Source of the DNA: CAYRES01 sp964423425
GTDB taxonomy: Bacteria > Actinomycetota > Thermoleophilia > RBG-16-64-13
Length of the DNA: 64,000 nucleotides
Direction of reading: 5' to 3'
Assembly (NCBI GenBank): GCA_964423425.1
Contig: CAYRES010000006.1
Location: 124,001 to 188,000, forward strand
In this document: piece by piece, positions 58,405-64,000 of the stretch
Position numbering within the stretch: the stretch's first letter is position 1
How the letters are laid out: the number at the start of each line of letters is the position of its first letter
The notes under the pieces: generated by a model
What the model saw: the letters and a program-made list of their open reading frames with translations, nothing else
Databases searched by the model: none
Told to the model about the DNA's origin: nothing
Position numbers and translations under genes: made by a program

Positions 58405-59577
58405 ATGGCGAGCACATTCACCATTCGCGCGCCCTACACTCGTAGAGTGCCAGACCCCGTATTCGGGGAGACTCACGGGATAACCCGTCACATTCTTTTT
58501 GTTCCGGTTTCAAACATGCCTCAGGGGATGCCTCTCGACCCAAACCCGCGGGCACAGAACACTAATAGACGCGTTTACCAAGATGTTAGGGCAAGCCTCT
58601 TGAACGAAGAGGGGGAGCCTGGAACGTTCCATCTCAAGCACAAAGGCATCACTATCGTTGCGGACAGAGTTCACCGGGTTGACGACTCCAGTGATGCTTA
58701 TGAAATCACGTTTGGCGAGGGACAGGGCATCATCGACGGGGGACACAGCTATCGCCTCATAACCGATATGCTAAAGAAGGGGGAAGAAATTCCCGACGGT
58801 CAACATGTGAAGGTAGAGGTCTTGACCAACCTTCCTCCTGACTGGATTCCCGAGATTGCTGGGGGCCTCAATACTTCTGTCCAAGTTCAGCCGATGAGCC
58901 TGGACAATCTCAAAGGCAGGTTCAAGGAGTTGCAGGGTATTCTCAAGGATGAGCCCTATGCGTCAAAGATTGCGTGGAAAGAGAACGAGGGTGGAGAATT
59001 CGATGCGCGTGACATCATTAGTCTTCTCTACTGTTTCAATGTATTTGAGTTCCCCAATAACGGTGAGAAGCAGCCCACCGAAGCCTACTCCTACAAAGCC
59101 AAGGTGCTCGACCATTTTGAGAAGAACCCGGCCCAGTACCATAGGCTCAGTCCTATACTGAAGGACATCCTTAAGCTTCATGACACTATAGGCATGCACG
59201 CTCGGGACCTCTACAACAGTGATGGGGGCCGCGCTGGCAGCGTGCATTTCGTGGAGGACCGAAAGCGCGGAGTCTTTGAGTTCCCCTTCATCGGAGAAAG
59301 GTCGAAATACCGCCTGATGAATGGTGCCCTGTACCCCATGTTGGCCGCGTTCAGGTGGATGGTGGAGGAAGACCCGGACGCGGGTAACGTTCGATGGAAA
59401 GGCGGCTTCGGCAGCGTCCTTAGGCTCTGGGACGAACTGGGAGCAGAACTCATGCGAACATCAGTGCAGGCAGGGAACGACTTAGGTCGCAATCCCAATG
59501 CCCTTGGCAAGAGTAGCAACCATTGGTCTAACTTGTATACCAAAGTGGCGATGAGGCAGCTGCTGGCTGCGAGTTAG
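58405..59577 (+). CDS. AIPR-family protein (abortive-infection phage resistance)
   Basis: A 390-residue cytosolic protein with GAAAGGAG before the ATG. The core matches the AIPR pattern: NPRAQNTNRRVYQDVRASLL, FHLKHKGITIVAD and GIIDGGHSYRLITDML, followed by a helical C-terminus. Family members are tied to abortive phage infection and often sit with restriction systems. Codon use is visibly less GC-rich than in the backbone, in keeping with transfer. Confidence 0.75.
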   Translation: MASTFTIRAPYTRRVPDPVFGETHGITRHILFVPVSNMPQGMPLDPNPRAQNTNRRVYQDVRASLLNEEGEPGTFHLKHKGITIVADRVHRVDDSSDAYEITFGEGQGIIDGGHSYRLITDMLKKGEEIPDGQHVKVEVLTNLPPDWIPEIAGGLNTSVQVQPMSLDNLKGRFKELQGILKDEPYASKIAWKENEGGEFDARDIISLLYCFNVFEFPNNGEKQPTEAYSYKAKVLDHFEKNPAQYHRLSPILKDILKLHDTIGMHARDLYNSDGGRAGSVHFVEDRKRGVFEFPFIGERSKYRLMNGALYPMLAAFRWMVEEDPDAGNVRWKGGFGSVLRLWDELGAELMRTSVQAGNDLGRNPNALGKSSNHWSNLYTKVAMRQLLAAS

Positions 59578-59599
59578 CACCTAGCCCCTGAACTTCCGT

Positions 59600-59648
59600 G
59601 ACCACGCCCACGGGCGCCGAGGATACCGATTCGGCTGTGGGCGTGGTC
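59600..59648. terminator. convergent terminator between AIPR and the MORC-like gene
   Basis: A perfect 12-bp stem (GACCACGCCCAC, 59600-59611, with 59637-59648) encloses a 25-base loop that can pair further (CCGA/TCGG). TTT follows on the plus strand. It serves genes ending at 59577 and 59650. Confidence 0.7.
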
Positions 59649-59649
59649 T

Positions 59650-61182
59650 TTACCCACAATCAGGCCCCACCGCCTCCGGCTCCTCCTCGATCCACTGATC
59701 CTTCACGGCCGCGGCCTTTCTCAGGATGAGCTGCTTGATGTCATCCATCTCTTCTGCGCTGGCCCCGGCCTCCTGCACGAACAGCTCGGCAATCGATTCG
59801 GCGATGTGGATAGCGGCATAGAAGGCCTTGTCCTTGGTCACGAAGTAGGCAGGGAAATCCTGGTTGGTGTAGACGTCCAGACCGGATGCGACATCGTAGC
59901 TCCAGTTCTTCCAGGATGCCTTCGCCCCCAAGGGGGCGAATTCGTGCCGGAAGTCCACCGTCTTGCCCTTCACCTTGACTGCATGCCGCAGCTTCTTGTG
60001 GGTCATACGCGGTAGGCGCTCGCGCGGGGAAGCCTCATCCATTGCGGGCTCGGAAGAACTCTCGGGGGACTGACGCTGCTCCACATCCACCAAAAGCAAC
60101 TCCTCGCCCTCCGGGTCCCTCTTGGCCTCGCTGGGGGTTGTGACCTGGGCGGTGTAGGGTTTCAACTCACCGGCCTGCACCGCCCGGGCCAGGGAGTCCT
60201 TCCAGCGCTCCATCTCGTTCTTGACGGATCGATTCAACATGTCGGAGGAGGCCTTCTGTCGGGCGCGCCGCAGGAGTTCTTGGAACTCGGCCTTGAGGGT
60301 CTCAACCGCAGCCGCGTACTCCTCCGAAGTTTTGATGAATTCCCGCTTGTTGTGAGTCACCGGCACCTCGTCTAGGTGAATCTCACCGATTATGCGGGAG
60401 ATGGTGGGATGTTCTCCGATGGCGATCTTGTCGTAGGTGGTGATCATGCGGCCGCGACGATAGGTGTGGAAGCCGTAGTAGCCTTTGTTGGAACCTTGTT
60501 TCAGGAGACCGTACCATCCGCGAACGCGGTGACCCAGCCGGTCTTCGATCTCAAACTCCTGTCGGCTGTCCTCTAGAAGATCGTGGGTCTCGGGCCGGCA
60601 TGGTTTCTTGTTCACTGTGATCTCCACGTCACCGTTGGCGATGAAGGGCGCGAAGCGACGCTGCAGGTCGCGCGTAATGTTGTCTGCCATCCCGGGGTAG
60701 TAGCGCCTCAGGCCGATGACCTTGATGACGGTGTAGTGGTGCTCGGCCTCTCTGGCTGCCACCTCCAGCTTGATCTTCCAGAGGTCGTCTGACTGCACCC
60801 ACTCGTTCTCGTCGTACTCGATCACATACTCGAAGGGCACTCCCGCTTTGGAGGTGGTCACACTGAAGGCAGTGCCCAGACTGGTGCAGGAGGTCTTCAG
60901 ACCCAGGCCGAATTCGCCCAGCTGATCCTTCTTCGATGACCTACCCAGCACCATGGCCGCCTGCACTTCCTCGCGGTCCATGCCTTGGCCGTTGTCGGCC
61001 ACCGATACCTCGTTCTTGCCTATCTTCAGGGAGATGCGCAGCCCTTCGCCGTCCATCCGAGCGTCAATGGCGTTGTCCACCAGCTCCGCGATGGCCTGAG
61101 GCACGGAGTAACCGCTCTGCCCCAGCTTGGGCATGAGGCTTTGATCGGGGGTGATGTCGATGATGTGGGTCTCGCGTGTCAT
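59650..61182 (-). CDS. MORC/MutL-like GHKL ATPase
   Basis: A 510-residue Hsp90-like ATP-binding protein. The N-box AELVDNAIDA holds E33 and N37, DNGQGM is at 63-68, and GEFGLGLK is at 89-96. A second S5-like domain carries the expected lysine in THNKREFIKTSEEY. A coiled-coil stretch (about 300-370) and an uncharacterised C-terminal domain follow. Prokaryotic MORC-like ATPases are known in restriction-modification operons. It is the third gene of the operon, 11 bases after the PC4-like gene, with AAGGGA upstream. Confidence 0.88.
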   Translation of the reverse strand: MTRETHIIDITPDQSLMPKLGQSGYSVPQAIAELVDNAIDARMDGEGLRISLKIGKNEVSVADNGQGMDREEVQAAMVLGRSSKKDQLGEFGLGLKTSCTSLGTAFSVTTSKAGVPFEYVIEYDENEWVQSDDLWKIKLEVAAREAEHHYTVIKVIGLRRYYPGMADNITRDLQRRFAPFIANGDVEITVNKKPCRPETHDLLEDSRQEFEIEDRLGHRVRGWYGLLKQGSNKGYYGFHTYRRGRMITTYDKIAIGEHPTISRIIGEIHLDEVPVTHNKREFIKTSEEYAAAVETLKAEFQELLRRARQKASSDMLNRSVKNEMERWKDSLARAVQAGELKPYTAQVTTPSEAKRDPEGEELLLVDVEQRQSPESSSEPAMDEASPRERLPRMTHKKLRHAVKVKGKTVDFRHEFAPLGAKASWKNWSYDVASGLDVYTNQDFPAYFVTKDKAFYAAIHIAESIAELFVQEAGASAEEMDDIKQLILRKAAAVKDQWIEEEPEAVGPDCG

Positions 61183-61193
61183 CCCATTCCCTT

Positions 61194-61805
61194 CTAGAAG
61201 AACTCCCTGAGGTCTTCTGGTACGGAACCCAAGTCAGGTGGCTTGTCGTCGGGCTGCCTCTCCCCGGTGTCTTGGGTGGGCTCAGGCTGGGCAAACATGC
61301 CGGTCTTGCCGGCCTTCCAGTTTTCCAGGCTCTCGATCAGCTTCTCAAGCTGGGGCACGAGATCGTCGAGAAGGTCTACGTCCAACCGAATTCCCTTCTT
61401 GGTCCAGCCCGTGAAGCGCTCGCTGTTTACGTACTTGCGTACATCGACACGGAAGAGCTCCGGCTTCTTCTCATCGACCAGCACCTGCACGACCCATTCC
61501 GTGGAAGGAGTGTCGGTCGGGACACGGCCGAGTTCCAACGGGGGTATGAGACTTCCCGAGTCCAGATCATCGGCCACTGGTGCCAGGATCTTCCTCAACG
61601 CGGTGAGTTCTTCGAGGGTCATGTCCACCCCCGCTTTGGTGGGGCCCGCATACTTGGGGGAGTCTACGAAGATGCGCACCGCTCCCAGGCGGCGCTTGCG
61701 GAAGGTGTGTGCGAAGAAGAGGAGCTCGCGAGTGTCATCCAGGGGGAGAGTGGAGACAATCTGCATCTCCTCAGGCGGAGATTCATTCGAACTTGCTTCT
61801 CTCAT
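61194..61805 (-). CDS. protein with two PC4-like (p15) ssDNA-binding domains
   Basis: 203 residues. Two copies of a PC4-type pattern are visible: LGAVRIFVDSPKYAGPTKAG (about 40-59) followed by a helix TLEELTALRKIL, and LFRVDVRKYVNSERFTGWTK (about 115-134) followed by LDDLVPQLEKLI. PC4 domains bind single-stranded DNA as dimers; here one chain may form the pair. The C-terminal tail is acidic and Pro-rich. It lies between the restriction gene (12 bases) and the MORC-like gene (11 bases), with GGGGGTGAG upstream. Confidence 0.7.
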   Translation of the reverse strand: MREASSNESPPEEMQIVSTLPLDDTRELLFFAHTFRKRRLGAVRIFVDSPKYAGPTKAGVDMTLEELTALRKILAPVADDLDSGSLIPPLELGRVPTDTPSTEWVVQVLVDEKKPELFRVDVRKYVNSERFTGWTKKGIRLDVDLLDDLVPQLEKLIESLENWKAGKTGMFAQPEPTQDTGERQPDDKPPDLGSVPEDLREFF

Positions 61806-61817
61806 CTCACCCCCGGG

Positions 61818-64000
61818 TCAGGATTCGGCTGGTGTGGTCTGGAAGGCATCCGGCCAACCTCCGTGACGTTCGATGACCTCGTCGATCTCCTTCATCAAAC
61901 GAATGGTCTCGCTCAAAGCCACCACGATCTTCTGGTAGTGGACGATGTCTTCGTCTGAGAGCATGCGGCCCTTCCGATCCTTGAGCCACTTGTGGCAGAC
62001 CTGATAGCCGCCGATGTGGAAGTCCCACACTTGCTCGGGCACACCGCGAAAGCCGATGGTTCCGGGTTTGGTGGCGCGGTGACCCTCGCGGGCGTTGGTC
62101 TTACCGGCGTCGAGCCAGACAGTGCCTTCCGACCAACCGACGCGGGCGATCTCGGGGTTGCTCCGGCCGACGTATTTCGCGACGACGTCGCGGAGTGTTT
62201 GCGACTCCAGCAGGTGGAACTCGACGAGCTCGAACCCGCGTTCTGCTAAGGCCCGAAACAGCGCGGTTGACCGAGGAAGTGGGACTCTCGCGAAACCGCC
62301 CCTCAGGAATTCACCGTATCGAGCACGGTACGCCTCGGAGTGAAGCAGGGCGTAGATCCAGTCGAACATGTCCTGAGGGCCGAAGTCGGATTGCAGGTCT
62401 CCGCGACCATCCCAAGTGGCGTTTCCTCGATCGAGGGCAGTAGCACGATATGTGAGGCCCGTTGCGCTTGCGATTTCTGTGGCACATGTCGATACGAGGT
62501 TCGGCCGCGTTCGCGTCTGAAGCCCCTCAGCTTCCAGCCAGAGCGGAAACAGATAGTTGATCTCCTTAGTCTTGTTCGAGATCGAGGTGCTTTCGATGAC
62601 CTGCCGAGTCACGAACACTTGGCGCCAAGCATCTTGGACTGATCTCTGGCGGCAGGACACCAGGCCGATGTTCTTCTGACTCAGCATCTGCCGTGACACT
62701 CGCTCCCTCCGATGGACGGCAACGTGCCTGTTGTAGACGGTGAAACGAACGTCAAACGGCCGATAGAGGATGGGGATGATCTCGTCCCGCCACCTTCCGT
62801 CGCTTAGTTCCTTCTTGGCCTGGCCGTAGTCCCACTGACTCTGTGAGCAAAGGCGGAACACCTTCCTGGCCTCGGCATCCGTACTGGTCGCAAGCAGTGC
62901 CTCGACCTTCTCGATCTGCTCTTCGCGAGTGAACGAGATGGCGAATTCGTCGTGCGTAGTCACCATCCCGGGCGCGGGGTCTCCGCTCTCACCAAAGACC
63001 GATGGAAGCGACGCAAACCGCTCGTATTCGATCTTTCGGTCCTCGTCGCGTCGGTCGAAGATGTACTCGGGAGGCAGCGCATCGAATGTCTCCGACGCCA
63101 AAGAACTCGTGGTGTTGGCGAGCAGCGTTTGGAACTTGAAGTTGGCCGTTCCCATCAGATCACTGCGCTGAACTCGACAGCGCGAGTCAGGTAGCGGAGA
63201 CGGACGCCTTGCCAACACCGAAATCGCGACTCCTTGCTTGATCTCGAAAACGTTCTTGTCCAGGCCGCCGTCCGGAGCCATCTCCTTCTTGTTGGCACTG
63301 CCGTGAAGATCGAGGACCCTCCGCCAGTCGAAGGTGTCGAAGAAGTGTTTGCGCATGCCCTTGAATGTTGGGTTGTCGAGCCATGCGTGGTTCGTGATGA
63401 AGCCGAGGACCCCGGATGTGCTGCGCGCAATCTCCCACTCCGCGAGCCGGAGGAACTTCACGTAGTCGTCCTGTAACCACTTGGCCTGCCCGGGCTTCTG
63501 GAGGTCCGCATAGTCTCGCTTGTAGTCGTAGACTTTGTTGACGATCCACTGAACCTGATTGTTGCGGCTGTGACCAGCGTAGGGCGGATTCCCAATAGTC
63601 ACGGTGAAACGCTGTCGTTGTTTGACCCCGTTCACTACTTGGGCCTCGTGCGCCAGCGCCGGCAAGAAATCGAGTGTGAGCTGCCGGTCCCCTGGCGGTT
63701 CCAGCGCGTTCGTCAAGTACACCCGCGCTCTCTCATCGCTCTCGAAGCGGTAGCCGGTCTCGTAGAGCTTGAGGCTAACCTTGAGATGCGCGATGGCGTA
63801 GGGCGCCATCAGCAGCTCGTAGCCATGCAGGCGGGGGAGGAGGAACTTCGGGACATACTCGTTCCAGAGTGCCTCGACCCTCTTCCCGCCTTGACCTTGC
63901 GCCTTCCACTTGGTGGCCATGGTCTTGTGAATCAGGTCGATCACCTCTACAAGGAAGGTGCCGGTGCCGGTGGCCGGGTCAAGGACTTGGACGAAGGCCT
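61818..64000 (-). CDS. Type ISP restriction-modification enzyme (LlaBIII-like), partial
   Basis: The frame is open to the window edge, so the N-terminal nuclease and helicase parts lie outside. About 727 residues are visible. Methyltransferase motif I DPATGTGTF lies at 63943-63975 and is followed by motif IV GNPPYAG (about 63580-63600), the order of N6-adenine gamma-type enzymes. A long C-terminal target-recognition region is like LlaBIII (GVPEQVWDFHIGGYQVCHKW near the end). A GTG at 63944 is not the start, because motif I precedes it. It is the first gene of an operon with the PC4-like and MORC-like genes. Confidence 0.88.
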   Translation of the reverse strand, partial: AFVQVLDPATGTGTFLVEVIDLIHKTMATKWKAQGQGGKRVEALWNEYVPKFLLPRLHGYELLMAPYAIAHLKVSLKLYETGYRFESDERARVYLTNALEPPGDRQLTLDFLPALAHEAQVVNGVKQRQRFTVTIGNPPYAGHSRNNQVQWIVNKVYDYKRDYADLQKPGQAKWLQDDYVKFLRLAEWEIARSTSGVLGFITNHAWLDNPTFKGMRKHFFDTFDWRRVLDLHGSANKKEMAPDGGLDKNVFEIKQGVAISVLARRPSPLPDSRCRVQRSDLMGTANFKFQTLLANTTSSLASETFDALPPEYIFDRRDEDRKIEYERFASLPSVFGESGDPAPGMVTTHDEFAISFTREEQIEKVEALLATSTDAEARKVFRLCSQSQWDYGQAKKELSDGRWRDEIIPILYRPFDVRFTVYNRHVAVHRRERVSRQMLSQKNIGLVSCRQRSVQDAWRQVFVTRQVIESTSISNKTKEINYLFPLWLEAEGLQTRTRPNLVSTCATEIASATGLTYRATALDRGNATWDGRGDLQSDFGPQDMFDWIYALLHSEAYRARYGEFLRGGFARVPLPRSTALFRALAERGFELVEFHLLESQTLRDVVAKYVGRSNPEIARVGWSEGTVWLDAGKTNAREGHRATKPGTIGFRGVPEQVWDFHIGGYQVCHKWLKDRKGRMLSDEDIVHYQKIVVALSETIRLMKEIDEVIERHGGWPDAFQTTPAES

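Noticed and set aside
1..64000. CRISPR arrays, insertion sequences and rRNA genes
   Set aside because: No regularly spaced repeats of 25-40 bases, no transposase with flanking inverted repeats and no rRNA-like sequence were seen. The only tandem repeats have 12-22-base units in two or three copies.

Overview
The window is high-GC, gene-dense bacterial chromosome with clear Shine-Dalgarno sites, GTG and TTG starts and many 4-bp gene overlaps. A phosphatidylinositol-phosphate synthesis locus, a Thr-rich lipoprotein linker and apparent leaderless promoters suggest a deep-branching, probably anaerobic Actinomycetota-like organism. This is inferred from gene content only; there is no rRNA in the window. 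|| Positions 1-50,490 read as chromosomal backbone. In order they hold clpB with a sigma70-type promoter and a 19-bp terminator stem; a DMT exporter; rlmD; a presenilin-like intramembrane protease candidate overlapping a variant uracil-DNA glycosylase; and an inositol-phospholipid operon (CDP-alcohol phosphotransferase, inositol-3-phosphate synthase, then a glycosyltransferase fused to a PHP phosphoesterase). Next come an AI-2E family permease, a degenerate LytM protein, an ALDH7-type dehydrogenase, a NatA/NatB-like ABC exporter, a GlmU-like beta-helix protein with glmM and a flavodoxin, fbp, arfB, a radical SAM protein, mscL, an acyl-CoA ligase, rplY, CaCA and GDT1 cation transporters, FetAB, an Old-Yellow-Enzyme-type reductase, lgt, a hybrid histidine kinase, a serine acetyltransferase and a flavin reductase. 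|| At 50,667-50,731 (minus strand) lies the 3' part of a tRNA-Sec gene, cut at the anticodon loop. This is the expected scar of an element integrated into a tRNA gene. Its orientation places the element to the right, running beyond 64,000. The rest of the window looks accessory. About 0.9 kb carries no convincing gene. It is followed by a catabolic cassette with its own promoter and a palindromic operator: a GntR regulator, an opine-dehydrogenase-like enzyme, a 3-hydroxyacyl-CoA dehydrogenase and a TRAP transporter. The cassette ends at a terminator beside the broken 5' end of another gene. || The right end is a defence-type region. It holds an AIPR-family protein and a tight minus-strand operon of a Type ISP restriction-modification enzyme (running off the window), a protein with two PC4-like single-strand-DNA-binding domains and a MORC-like GHKL ATPase. 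|| The items most worth follow-up are the presenilin-like protease (5,587-6,363), the tRNA-Sec island boundary, the restriction/PC4/MORC operon and the glycosyltransferase-PHP fusion. A further pattern is short tandem repeats lying directly after stop codons at several places in the backbone.
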